Shown here piece by piece: positions 21,568-33,984 of a stretch of 64,000 nucleotides of DNA. Each line of letters begins with the position of its first letter. Positions within the stretch are counted from its first letter, which is position 1. The DNA comes from Elymus sibiricus (lineage: Eukaryota; Streptophyta; Magnoliopsida; Poales; Poaceae). Both the position numbers and the translations under genes were made by a program. Location of the stretch: positions 63,269,628-63,333,627 of the forward strand of contig CM077667.1 in NCBI GenBank assembly GCA_039707655.1, written 5' to 3'. A model generated the notes under the pieces. That model did no database searches. It saw only the letters and a list, made by a program, of their open reading frames with translations, and was not told the origin of the DNA.

Positions 21568-24500
21568 GTCTGGCGCGGCGCCAACATCTCAAGGGCCCGA
21601 TGCCCGCGGCGTCTACAACATCTCTCGGGGGCAACCGGCGTCGTCCTTCCAGACGCCGCCACCAGCTGCTTAGCGGCCTGGGTCAGGCACATCCGTCCAT
21701 CCAATTTCCTCAGTTCACCGGAGACAATCCCAAGTTGTGGAAAACTCTCTGTGAACAGTACTTTTCCATGTTCGCTATTCTGCCGTCGTTCTGGGTTCCG
21801 ATGGCCGCACTGAACTTCTCCGGTTCTGCGTCCATCTGGCTGCAGTCGATTCAGAAACGGCTGTCAGACTTTGACTGGGAAATTTTTACTGCACTTCTGT
21901 GTACTCGTTTTGGCCGCGATCGCCACCAGACGTTGATCCGCCAGTTTTACACTGTGCGGCAAACAACTACAGTCGCGGATTATATTGAGCAATTTGAGTC
22001 GATTAGTAATTATCTTAGCTCTTACTCTGACACAATCCATCCGTTTTATTTTCTCACTCGTTTTGTGGAGGGGCTCCGGAAGGATATTCGCGCGGTGGTC
22101 TTGATTCAGAGGCCGCCGGACTTGGACACGGCTTGCGCTCTAGCGCTTCTGCAAGAGGAGGTGGCTGAGGGCGCGTCAACCACAACCCATCGGTCGCCCG
22201 ACGCGACCGCACGGACGGGGCTCGCGCTTCCTCTACCACTACCACCGGCGCGACCGGGGGCGACGGCCACCCCCACAACGGCGGCAGACCGCCGCGGCAC
22301 TGACGCCGCGCGCGCCGACAACACCAAGATCAAGGCGCTTCGTGACTACAGATGCGCCCGTGGCCTATGCTTCAAATGCGGCGAGCGCTGGGGCCACGAC
22401 CACATCTGCCCCACCTCCGTTCAACTACACGTGGTTGAGGAGATGTTGGAGCTTTTCGGCATCGACTCGTCGACCGGATCAGACGACTGCGCACCGCCTA
22501 GTGACACTGTGATGGCCATCTCTAAGTCAACACTCGAAGGCGGGGTCTCCTCCAAGGCTTTCCAACTACTTGCGTCCATTCAGGGGTGCGAGGTCCTGTT
22601 ATTGGTGGACAGCGGGAGCTCCACCTCCTTCATCAACAACAAGCTAGCCCAGCAGTTGTCAAGCGTGACGCCACTACAGCAACCTTACCGCGTCCGCGTC
22701 GCCGACGGCGGCGAACTCATTTGTTCTGCAGTGTACCTGGCTGCGACTGGTCCTCTCAAGGGCAAGAGTTTGACACGGATATGAAAATCCTTCCTCTGGG
22801 AACCTATGACATCATTTTGGGTATGGATTGGCTCGAACAGCACAGCCCGATGACTGTCGACTGGAAAACCAAAGTCATCCAGATACCCACACCCCTAGGG
22901 CCGGCTCGGTTATTTGGACACAAAGCCAACTCCACATACTGCCATCTGATCAGCAGCATTCAACTTCAGAACCTATGTCGCCAAGGGTCTCTGCTGCATA
23001 TGGTGTTGTTGTACCCGATAACTGAAGAATGCAACATCAGCCCCACGGCTCCACCAGACTTACATCCCCTGTTGACTAAGTTCCAGGATGTGTTTGGGGA
23101 ACCAACCGGGCTGCCCCCATGCGGTGCTTGCGACCACAAGATTCCACTTATGCCCAGCGCCCAGCCTGTCAACATTCGCCCATACAGGCACAAACCAGAA
23201 CTCAAGTCAGAAATTGAGCGGCAAGTTGAAGAATCGTTGCAGTCAGGGGTGATCCAGCGTAGCCACAGCAGCTTCTCATCTCCTGTCATCCTGGTCAAGA
23301 AGAAGGAAGGGACCTGGGGCCTCTGCATTGACTACAGGCATCTCAACGCAATGACCTGCGTCAGCAAGTTCCCGGTTCCTGTCATCGAAGAATTGCTGGA
23401 TGAATTGCACGGTGCAGCTTGGTTTTCCAAGCTCGATCTACGAGTGGGTTACCATCAAATACGACTTGCCGAGGGGGAGGAGTTCAAAACGGCCTTCCAA
23501 ACGCACACAGGGCACTACGAATTCAAGGTGTTATCATTTGGGCTCGCCGGAGGACCTGCCACCTTCCTGGGAGCCATGACTGACACAGTCCACCCCTTGC
23601 TGCGACACTGTGTCCTCGTCTTCTTCGACAACATTCTCATTTTCATCCAGACTTGGGAGGAGAACTTGAATCACCTCCGGCAGGTGTTGACCCTTCTCCG
23701 TCGCGACCAATGGAAGGTGAAACTCACTAAGTGTGAATTTGGACAACAACAACTCTCGTACCTCGGCCACATTATCAGCAGTCAGGGCGTGGCGACCGAA
23801 CCAAGCAAGGTACAAGCGGTGCAAGCCTGGCCAGTACCCCAAGATGCCAAAGATGTTCGCCGTTTCCTGGGTCTAGCAGGGTACTACCGCAGATTCGTCC
23901 GTGGGTTTGGAATCATCGCGCGACCCCTATTTAACTTGCTGAAAAAGGGGGCTCCATTCGTCTGGACTGACAACACGGCACAGGCGTTTGCCTTGTTGAA
24001 GCAGCAGCTCACTTCAGCACCGGTCCTTGCACTGCCAGATTTCAGTCGCCCCTTCACCATAGAGTCCGATTCCTGTGACAGAGGTATAGGGGTTGTCCTC
24101 CAACAAGATGGACACCCTATAGCCTACATGAGCAAGAGCTTGAGTCCTCGCTATCAAGGGCTCTCCACCTATGAGAAAGAATACCTGGCTATTGTGGCTG
24201 CAGTCGATCAATGGTGGCCATACCTTCAGCATAGTGAGTTCATCATACAAACGGACCAAAAGAGCTTGATACACCTTGAAGAGCAGCGCTTGACGACACC
24301 CTGGCAACAGCGGACATTCACCAAGCTGCTCGGACTCCGCTACACCATTCGGTACAAAAAAGGAACTGAAAACACGGCAGCGGATGCTTTGTCGCGCGCC
24401 CAATCACCGACAACTCTGTTCACAATCACTTCGTGCCGCCCCAGTTGGCTTGAAGACGTCATTTCCAGCTACAATAGCAACCCACAAGCACAGAAGCTGT

Positions 24501-25370
24501 TCGAACAACTGGCTATCCAGGATGACCTGAAAGGACGTTTCACTCTCCAGAATGGCATCTTAAGTTTCCAGGGGCGTATCTGACTGGGCGGATCCATAGC
24601 TCTGCAACACAAGATCATGTCAGCCTTCCACGACAGCCCGATGGGGGGCCACTCCGGATTCCCAGCTACATTCAGACGCATCCACCGCCTCTTTGCCTAG
24701 CCAAAAATGAAGATTCATGTGCTTCAGTATGTGCGTTGTTGTCCCACCTACCAGCAAGCCAAACCAGATCGTGCGGCTTCTCCAGGCCTTTTGAAACACT
24801 TGCACATACCACAACAGCCATGGGAGATGATAACAATGGATTTCGTGGACGGACTTCCCCAGTCCGGTAAGTTCAATTGCCTTTGGGTGGTCGTCGACAA
24901 GCGCACAAAATTTGCTCACTTTCTGCCCCTTGCTCACCCGTACACAGCGTCCAAAGTGGCCCTGCTCTACATGAACAACATCTGCAGAATCCACGGGTTC
25001 CCCATCTCCATAGTCTCCGACCGCGACCCCGTGTTCACCAGCCTGTTTTGGCGAGAGCTGTTCAAGTATGCAGGTACTGAGCTTCGGATGAGCACATCAA
25101 ATCATCCACAAACGGATGTGCAAACGGAGCGCGTCAATCAGTGCGAGGAAACATACCTGCGCTGCTTTGTCCAAGCTTGTCCTCACCGTTGGAGCCACTG
25201 GATACCCCTTGCTCAATTCTGGTACAAAACTCTTCATACCATTCCACCATTGGCATGTCACCCTTCAAAGCTATGTTTGGCCACGAACCTCGCCATTGGG
25301 GTATCACAACAACTAGCGAGTGCACAGTCCCTGCTCTGCAAACATGGCTCGACGAGTGGCACATCGATCC

Positions 25371-26386
25371 CCTGATCTGGTGTTGCCACCCGACCAGTGG
25401 CTCGGGGGCTACTGCATTGCCTATTCAATGCAGAAAATTCAAAATGCTCAGTGTTCGGTTTGACCGAGCTATGGGCAAACGTGTCTTCGGACAACAATAG
25501 GTACCATCTGGACCTATCCGGCATCAAGCTAATATATTATGGCAACTTCTCTAGACCCTCTCTCAAGGGCCCGCTTGCCGATCACTATTTCCTCTAATAT
25601 ATTACACCGCGTTTCTATTCCTAAGTATGCTGCAGAGCTAGGAGTTGATCCTCAGGCCGATGTTGTGAATCGACTTGAGTCTCAGGGGCTACTGGGATCA
25701 GCGGTTTTATGTTTTCCTTCAGGTGCATGCCGGACATTCAACGGACACACACCTTGAGGGCTACTGGCTATATATCTCGGCAAAGAATACATTGAACAAA
25801 TCGGAATTAAATTTACAAAAATCAGCCCATGGCCGAGGTGGTGCACCACCTCGGAAGGAGTCCGGCATAAAGCTCGGATGCAAGTGGCTGGCTCCATAGA
25901 GGGCATTTCCGGCATTAAGCTCGGTTGAACCCCTTCAACTTTTTCAAGACCGAGGTAATCTATGACACCTCGGATGTAGTTCGGCGCTCGGATACAGTCC
26001 GGCGCAAGAGCTCGGATGCAGTTCGGCGTTGGAGCTCGGCTATAAAAAGACTCTTCGGATACAGTCCGGCGTTGGAGCTCGGAAGCAGTCCGGCGTTGGT
26101 GCTCGGCTGCAAAAGATACCTCGGATGCAAGAGGACACCGCCACACGGGAAACACTTCGACCCCGAAGTATGGCGTAAACATTACAAGGCATTGATAAAG
26201 GCCGAGCACTTAAAGGGGCTCCTCGGATGCCCGACATGTGAACTCCTTGGATTCAGCTCGGCGATCCTCAAGATCGAAGATGCGAAGATTTGTTGAACCA
26301 GTTTCCAAGGCCGACGACCGAAGACGAAGAACAGTTTGGAAGAACCGAGGAGCGTCCCCAACTTGAAGACCGGTTCAGGGGGCTAC
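25371..26386 (+). mobile_element. 3' non-coding region of a second Gypsy family
   Basis: A ~1-kb region rich in CTCGGATGCAGTTCGGCG-like repeats. It contains several polypurine-like GGGGGCTAC motifs (25408, 25684 and 25757) before the functional-looking tract CAGGGGGCTAC that abuts the LTR at 26387. There is no ORF with similarity. It truncates the preceding Gypsy pol at about 25,370. Confidence 0.65.
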
Positions 26387-26814
26387 TGATGGTGTCCTGG
26401 ACTAGGGGGTACTCACCACGTCGTCTCCCGACCAGTGGGTCGGGCCGAGGACCCCCAGGGCGATCCACTAATGGGCCACTTCGGGCAGCCCATGACGCAT
26501 ACAAGGAAGACTCCCGAAGACTTGGTGCACAAGACGAGGACTCTTCTAAACCCTAGGCCTCCGGTGCATATATAAACCGAGGCCAGGCTAGTCATTAGAT
26601 TATCATATATTCATTATATTACATCTCATAATCTCGTGGTAGATACATGTACTCTGTACTATCCCCCATATCAATACAATCAAAAGCAGGACGTAGGGTA
26701 TTATCTCTTCAAGAGAGCCCGAACCTGGGTAAAATCCTGTGTCCATGTTACCATCGCTCCAAGACGCCTAGCTTAGGACCCCTACTAGGAGATATGCCGG
26801 ATTTGACACCGACA
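26387..26814 (+). mobile_element. Gypsy LTR, 428 bp
   Basis: Starts TGATGGTGTCCTGGACTAGG after a polypurine tract and ends TTTGACACCGACA. It contains a TATA-like CATATATAAACC near 26,567, a plausible core promoter. It is followed by TTGGTGCTTTCATTGAGAG, which normally follows the 5' LTR of such elements. Confidence 0.8.
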
Positions 26815-29800
26815 TTGGTGCTTTCATTGAGAGCCTGCTGGCAGTCGCCGCGGTGCGATGGGAATTTAGATCATCTCCGGCGCGATCTACGTGTTGGAAC
26901 CGAGCATTGTTGTCGATGTCGGCATCTTCGTCGCCGGCTCGACTGGTCACCTCGGCTGGACCGATGATTGCGCTCCGTGCCGGATCGTCAAGATCGTACG
27001 GATACTTTCATCGTCATCATCCCCGATCTCTATCAAGATCACGAGAAATCATCCATGGAGCTCGGGGGCTCGATGTTGACATCGTCCTCGAGCAACCGTG
27101 CAGTTTTTCTGGACAGCGACTCGTGTTCGTCGTCCCCGCTTCCTCGAGCGTCGCCTTGACGATTGATTTGGAGGAACTGTGCGGAATTGAGTCTCTAATG
27201 ACCCCGTAAAATTTCGCCGTATTCCGGTGGAGGAATCTTCAGCGATCTACGAAATACCGGAGCCGTGTCGAATCTGGACGGGAATCGGGATGAGTTTAGG
27301 GCGAGGTGTCCAGTTCCCAGCTCGGACATCGTTTAGAAAATCCCACCGTTCATTGGCTGCGGAATTCCCATACCGATCACCCCTCAAAATTTCAGGTCAA
27401 TCCGACCGTCCAAACTCCAGGAAACATCCGATTAGTACAACGAATTTCAGATCTATTTTCTGCGCGAAAACGAATCCGACCCGAGTTCATCTTTTTCATG
27501 AACGGGTTGTCGGACGTCCTTTTTGAAGGAAGTTTTCTCATCATCTCGGTCATCCGACCAAGAGTTCGGCATCGCGAGGGTCGAATAATCATCAAGCGAA
27601 CCTCGTTATCCGCGGGTTGTACGGGTCGGGCGCTCCGTTGCTTCATCAAGCCAGCATTGACCTCGTCACAAATTCCGATCTGCGTCGGCATCGCCGCGCC
27701 GTTACTTTTTCAAGCTGACGTCCACCACGCCGACCTTCTTTGACACGTCGGCTGGCCTGAGACTTCGGCGTCACCAGCCGACCTGCTCCGTCACCTCGGC
27801 TAGACCGGGGCTTTGGCATCCCTTCATCAACCCGCTCCGGAGACTTCGGCGTCACCAGCCGACCAGCTTCGACACCTCGGCTGGCATGAGACTTCGATGT
27901 CACCAGCCGACCAGCTTCGACACCTCGGCTGGCGTGAGACTTCGGCGTCACTAGTCAACCTGCTTCGATACCTCGGCTGGCCTGAGACTTCGGCGTCACC
28001 AGCCGACCTGCTCCGTCACCTCGGCTAGACCGGGGCTTTGGCATCCCTTCATCAACCTGCTCCGGGGACTTCGGCGTCACCAGCCGACCTGCTTCAACAC
28101 CTCGGCTGGCATGAGACTTTGGCGTCACCAGCCGACCTGCATGAGACTTCGGCGTTCGCCGATCACAGCTTCGCCATGTTAACTGGACCGAGGACTTCAC
28201 CTCGCCACATCGACCGTGCAGCGTCGCCACTTCGTCAAGCCGAACTCTTCGTTCAGGCACCTCGGCGCCCAGGCCATATTCCTTTACTTATTTGCTTCAC
28301 TTAAATTAACTAAGTAGAAGAATTTTTTTTTAAATATATTATTACCTTTATTTGTTATTACTCTTGGCTTGCACTATATTGTGTGCACAGGTAATCGACT
28401 TCGGCTGTGTCATGAGGTCACCTTGGCGTGTGTACATCGTTGTCCCGCCTCCATCAACCAAATTGTGTCGTCGACATGGCCGGTGGACTTGGGGGCTTCG
28501 CCGTCACACTGCCGAACTACTCCGTCTGCTCGACTGGACCGGGGGTTTCTCCTCGGCCTTCGGAAGTGTTGTGTTGTCACTTCATCAAGCCGAGCTCTTC
28601 TTCGGCTACCTCGTGACCGGCTTGGGGGCTGGGACCTTGACCCACTACAAGCTCGACACACGTCACCAGCACATTATCCAGCTAAGTCGATTTCATGCTC
28701 AACTTTTTTCAATTTTTAACTTTTGTTCGGTTCGACCAAGCATTATATTTATGTTAAATAAAAAAGTTTGTTTGTTCAAAACACTTTGTTTTCCCATGAT
28801 AACTGGGGGCTTCGCCTTGCCGCAGCAACCGTGTTGCGTTGCCATTTCTCGACCCGAGCTCTTCGCTCAATTACCTCGGGCTTGGGGGCTGGGACCTCTG
28901 CCAGGCCGAGGACTACATCTTCGTCACGCCACAACCCCGAACCGCACCGAGCACATTAACCAGCTAAGTCGCTTTCATGCTCAAAAACTTTCAGTTTTAA
29001 ATTTTGTTCGGTTCGACCAAGCATTATACTTTTTTGACAAAAAGTTGTTTGCGAAAAACTTTCTTTGTCAAAATTTTGTTTGTTACAAACAAATTCAAAT
29101 ACCCCGTTTACTTGGGGGCTTCCTTTATGAAGCCATTCCTCTTGCATAAGATTATTAATGTATCGCACCCTTCCTTGTTCGTGTTTACGCCAATATATGC
29201 ATCATGTTGACTTAAGTGTTCCGCAAAGCTGGGCTGCCTTGCTCCTGTGCTTACCCCTACGTTCCCGATTGTTCGGCTAGGGAGTAAAGGGAGCACCTCT
29301 GCGATTGTTACGATCGGGTCATCCGAACTCGTACCTCAGACGAGTGAAGCCGAAAGCTAGCGCTCTTACTGTTTTCAACTATGGTCGGCCACGACGGAAG
29401 ATAAGCATACATAAATCTATTGCACACCCCTCATGGTAATCATGAGAACCCAAAGAAAGGAACCGTTGGCGGAACTATTTTCTTTGAACATGCTTCTTAC
29501 GTTAAATAGTAATATAGCATAAGTTTCCTGGGCGCGCTTTGTCTGTTATAGCCTAATGGCCTGATTGCCTGGTTATTCGAAACACCTCCGATATCCTTGG
29601 ATGGCGTAGTAGATAACACTTTTCAGCCCTTGGCCGAAGAGGGAGAAGCCGACGGTCGGTTACGACGCGTTTAAAGTTCGGGCGAACACATATATGATAT
29701 AAGTACTTCGGTACATACAACATTATACATAAAATTCTTTTACCCAAGTCACTTGGGGGCTCTTAAATTTGTATGAGCTGTTTTATAATAAATGTGTTTT

Positions 29801-30912
29801 CTTCTTGGTCGTTGCAAAGTCTTTTTCTACTACTCCTTTTTCCGACACTAGTGTGTGGTCAATAGCCGGATAGCCTGGTTTCTTTCTAAAGCCGCTCGAG
29901 TTTAGTTCGCTAAACAGGTCTCGGAGAAACACTCCGCCTTCGGGATATGGAGGTTGAAGACAAAGGCTGGCCCGCTTGGAGGCCGGAGATCGGATGTATC
30001 ACGTTAAAGCATGTCCGAAGCACATATTAATTTTAAGACCAGTTTCGGATTGGCACAATTTTCTTTTATCTAAACATAAAGTTTTTTGCATAAACTTTTG
30101 TTTTTTCCGAGCATAATTCTTGCAGAACACTTTTAAAGCATCGTCAGTATCAACGGGGGTTTGCGACTAGAACCGAACCCACTAAAAGCCAAGGCACTCC
30201 GAGGAGTCCTCGGCAAAACGTTCTCGGATATTGCTTTATATGTACCAGTTTCGAATTGTGTCTTCGGTCAATAGTTGGGTTGCCCGGCTCCTGTGCTTGC
30301 CTCCTACGTTCTGCTTTGTTCGGCTAGGTGTGCAAAGGGAGAACCACTGCGATTTTGCTTCAAGCTCGAATGGTTAAGCGCCTCAGTGGAGAAAGCCGAA
30401 AACTGACTGTCACAATGAGCGTAAACTGGTCAGCGATCCGATGACTGTGTCAAACTACAGATCGATAGAGGTCACCCCGTGTTAAACGATGTGCCTTTCA
30501 TAAGATTGGCCGAAGTGTTACTCGTTTGACCTCGGCTGACGCCGAACACTAACCGGGGCTAGTAACTGGCCCCGAACTTTAAACTCCTATGACTAAGTGA
30601 AAGTTATAAAGCCTGTATATCTGATTGCCTCGTTTCCGCTAACACAAACACCTCCGGGCACCGAGACGTCGGCTAAGGGTTGTATTGTTAGTACGGAAAC
30701 ACCCTGTGTAGCATCTACAAAGGAGTGGAAGCCGACGATGGGCCACTTTCAGGTTATAAACAGTCTCAATGGAGAATTTGCCTTCCATAATTATCGTAAC
30801 AAAGCCATAAATATGCATCAATTTGACTTAAGATTTTGGCCAAGCTGGGTTGCCTGGCTCCTGTGCTTACCCCTACGTTCCCGATTGTTCGGCTAGGCGG
30901 TAAAGGGAGCAC
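26815..30912 (+). mobile_element. Non-coding internal region of the second Gypsy family
   Basis: Four kilobases downstream of the LTR with no gag or pol. It includes an imperfect tandem array (about 27,745-28,160; CTTCGGCGTCACCAGCCGAC) and repeated CTTGGGGGCT motifs (28,621; 28,878; 29,112; 29,751). A ~75-bp block (GCTCCTGTGCTTACC ... TTCGGCTAGG) recurs near 29,240, 30,290 and 30,858. All small ORFs are incidental. Confidence 0.6.
27745..28160 (+). repeat. Degenerate tandem array in Gypsy non-coding region
   Basis: At least seven imperfect copies of a unit of about 57 bp with the core ACTTCGGCGTCACCAGCCGA and CACCTCGGCTGG. Confidence 0.8.
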
Positions 30913-32653
30913 TGTTGGAAATATGCCCTAGAGGCAATAATAAATTAGTTATTATCATATTTCCCCGTTCATGATAATAGTTTATTATTCATGCTAGAAT
31001 TGTATTGACCGGAAACTAAATACATGTGTGAATAGATAAACAAATACCGTGTCCCTAGCAAGCCTCTACTAGACTAGCTCGTTAATCAAAAGATGGTCAA
31101 GATTTCCTGACCATGGACACGAGTTGTCATTTGATAATGGGATCACATCATTAGGAGAATGATGTGATGGACTTGACCCAACCGTTAGCATAGCAAATGA
31201 TCGTTCAGTTTATTGCTATTGCTTTCACTATGTCAAATACACGTTCCTCTGACCATGAGATCATGCAATTCCCGGATACCGTATGAATACTTTGGGTGTA
31301 TCAAACGTCACAACGTACCTGGGTGATTATAAAGGTGCACTACAGGTATCTCCGAAAGTGTTTGTTGAGTTGGCATGGATCGAGATTGGAATTTGTCACT
31401 CCGACTATCGGAGAGGTATCTCTGGGCCCTCTCGGTAATACAGCATCACAGAAGCCTTGCAAGCACCGTGACTAAAGAGTTAGTTACAAGATGGCGTATT
31501 ACGGAACGAGTAAAGAGACTTGCCGGTAACGAGATTGAACTAGGTATTGGATACCGACGATCGAATCTCGGGCAAGTAACATACCGCCAGACAAAGGGAA
31601 CAACGTATGTTGACATATGAGGTTCACCGATAAAGCTCTTCGTGGAATATGTAGGAACCAATATGAGCATCCAAGTTCCGCTATTGGTTATTGATCGGAG
31701 AGTCGTCTCGGTCATGTCTACATCATTCCCGAACCCGTAGGGTCCGCACACTTAAGGTTCGATGACGATTTAGTATTATATGAGTTATGTGATTGGTGGC
31801 CGAAGTTTGTTCGGAGTCCCGGATGAGATCACGGACATGACGAGGAGTCTCGAAATGGTCGAGAGGTAAAGATTCATATATTGGAAGGCTATATTCGGAC
31901 GTCGGAAAGGTTCCGAGTGATTCGGGTATTTTTCGGAGTACCGGGGAGTTACGGGAATTCACCGGGAGAAGTAATGGGCCTTATTGGGCCATACGGGAAA
32001 AGGAGAGGCAGGCCACGTGAGGAGGCTCGTGCCCCCCCCTTGCCCAAACCGAATTGGACTAGGGGAGGGGGCGCAGCCCCCTCTTTCCTTTCCCTCTCCC
32101 TTCCCTCTTTCCTACTCCGTATGGGAGGTGGAATCCTACTAGGACTAAGGAGTCCTAGTAGGACTCCCCACACTTGGCGCACCCCTAGGGGGCCGGCCTC
32201 CTCCCTCTCATCCTTTATATACGGGGGCAAGGGGGCACCCCAAAGTACACAATTGTCCCATAGCCGTGTGCGGTGCCCCGATCTCTGTTTTCCACCTCGG
32301 TCATATTTTCGGAGAGCTTAGGTGAAGCCCTGCCGGAATCACTTCACCGTCACCGTCGCCACGCCGTCGTGCTGACGGAACTCATCTAGTACCTCGACAT
32401 CTTGCTGGATCAAGAAGGCGAGGAACATCACCGAGCTGCACGTGTGTAGAACTCGGAGGTGCCGTACGTTCGGTACTCGATCGGTGGAGCTCGAAGGATT
32501 GTTCGACTACATCAACCGCGTTGTGAGACGCTTCCGCTAACGGTCTACGAGGGTACGTAGACACACTCTCCCCTATCGTAGCGATGCATCTCCATGGATA
32601 GATATTGCGTGAGTGTAGGAAATTTTTTGAAATTCATGCTCCGTTCCCCAACA
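30913..32653 (+). mobile_element. 5' LTR of a BARE1/Angela-type Copia element
   Basis: Starts TGTTGGAAATATGCCCTAG and ends GTTCCCCAACA, about 1.74 kb, the size and termini of the BARE1/Angela/WIS group. The following GTGGCATCCGAGCC is a degenerate primer-binding site. The left flank AGCAC (30908-30912) is the presumed TSD. It cannot be confirmed because the 3' LTR is missing. Confidence 0.88.
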
Positions 32654-33960
32654 GTGGCATCCGAGCCAGGTCTATGCGTAGATGTGATTTGCACGAGTAG
32701 AACACAAGTGAGTTGTGGGCGTGGGTGTATACATATTGCTTGCCGTTACTAGTTGTTACTTGATTCGGCGGTATTGTGAGATGAAGCGGCCCGGACCGAC
32801 ATTACGCGTACGCTTACGCGAGACAGGTTTCACCGCTACGTGCACTTGTTGCATAAAGGTGACTGGCGGGTGTCTGTCTCTCTCACTTTAGTTGAATCGG
32901 TTTCAATGAAGAGGGTTCTTTTAGAAGATCAAAAAGCAATCACTACACCACGTTGTGGTTTTGCGTAGGTAAGAACGGTTCTTGCAAACCCGTAGCAACC
33001 ACGTAAAACTTGCAACAACAAAGTAGAGGACGTCTAACTTGTTTTTGCAGGGTATGCTGGTGATGTGATATGGCCAAGACATGATGTGATATAAGTTGTT
33101 GTATGAGATGATCATGTTTTGTAAGTTATCAGGCAACCGGCAGGAGCCTTATGGTTGTCTCTTTATTGTATGCAATGCCGACGCTATGTAATTGCTTTAC
33201 TTTACCGCTATGAGTTAGCAGTAGTAGTAGTAATAGCAATAATCGGCGAGACGACCACGACGCTATGATGAAGATCAAGGTGTCACGACGCTACGATAGA
33301 GATCAAGGTGTCACGATGCTACGATGGTGATCAAGGTGTCAACCCGGTGACGATGGAGATCATGACAATGCTTTGCTGATGGAGATCAAAAGCACAAGAC
33401 GATGATGGCCATATCATGTCACATATATTGAATTGCATGTGATGTTAATCCTTTTATGCATCTTATTTTGTTTAGGACGACGGTAGCATTATAAGATGAT
33501 CCCTTCACTAAATTTCAAGATAAGTGTTCTCCCCTAGTATGCACCGTTGCGAAGGTTCGACGCTTCTAAGCACCACGTGATGATCGGGTGTGATGGATTC
33601 TTTCGTTCGCATACAACGGGTGTAAGCCAGTTTTACACGCGCAGAATACTTGGGTTAAACTTGACGAGCCTAGCATGTACAGACATGGCCTCGAAACACA
33701 AGAGACCGAAAGGTCGAACATGAGTCATATAGTAGATATGATCAACATGAAAGATGTTCACCATTGATAACTAATCCACCTCACGTGATGATCGGACGTG
33801 GTTTAGTTGATGTGGATCATGTTACACTTAGACAACTTGAGGGATGTTAATCTAAGTGGGAGTTCTTAAGTAATTTGATTAATTGAACTTCAATTGTCAT
33901 GAACATAGTCTTACTTGTCTTAGCAAATTTATGTTGTAGATCAATAGACCGCACTGTAGT
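32654..33960 (+). mobile_element. 5' untranslated region of the Copia element
   Basis: About 1.3 kb between LTR and gag, with a short repeat of GATCAAGGTGTCACGACGCT near 33,260-33,345. No ORF. Confidence 0.7.
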
Positions 33961-33984
33961 TCCCCTGTTTTTATTATGTTCCTA

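Larger units (their letters stand above)
19202..25370 (+). pseudogene. Gypsy (chromovirus/Reina-like) gag-pol, decayed
   Basis: Gag starts MDPAIQAFLERLDN at 19202 and is split by a Mutator-like element at 19468-21567. It continues with HPSIQFPQFTGDNPKLW, a zinc knuckle CFKCGERWGHDHIC (~22370), protease LLVDSGSS (~22602), reverse transcriptase, RNase H (ending AADALSR) and integrase (HH-CC finger, then D, D and E in MDFVDG, VSDRDP and QTERVN). Damage: frameshifts near 21,670, 22,735 and 25,223; in-frame stops at 24581-24583 and 24698-24700; and the RT motif reads FFDN instead of the usual DD pair. Coding similarity stops at about 25,370, where unrelated Gypsy sequence begins, so the chromodomain region and 3' LTR are missing. 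Confidence 0.88.

Noticed and set aside
26853..28304. Repetitive plus-strand ORFs in the Gypsy region (for example 27813-28304)
   Set aside because: Translation of a degenerate tandem DNA repeat in non-coding Gypsy sequence; stops and frame shifts occur between units.
28352..29149. A 265-codon plus-strand ORF
   Set aside because: Lies wholly in non-coding Gypsy sequence with repeated CTTGGGGGCT blocks; no similarity to gag or pol and no codon structure expected of a gene.
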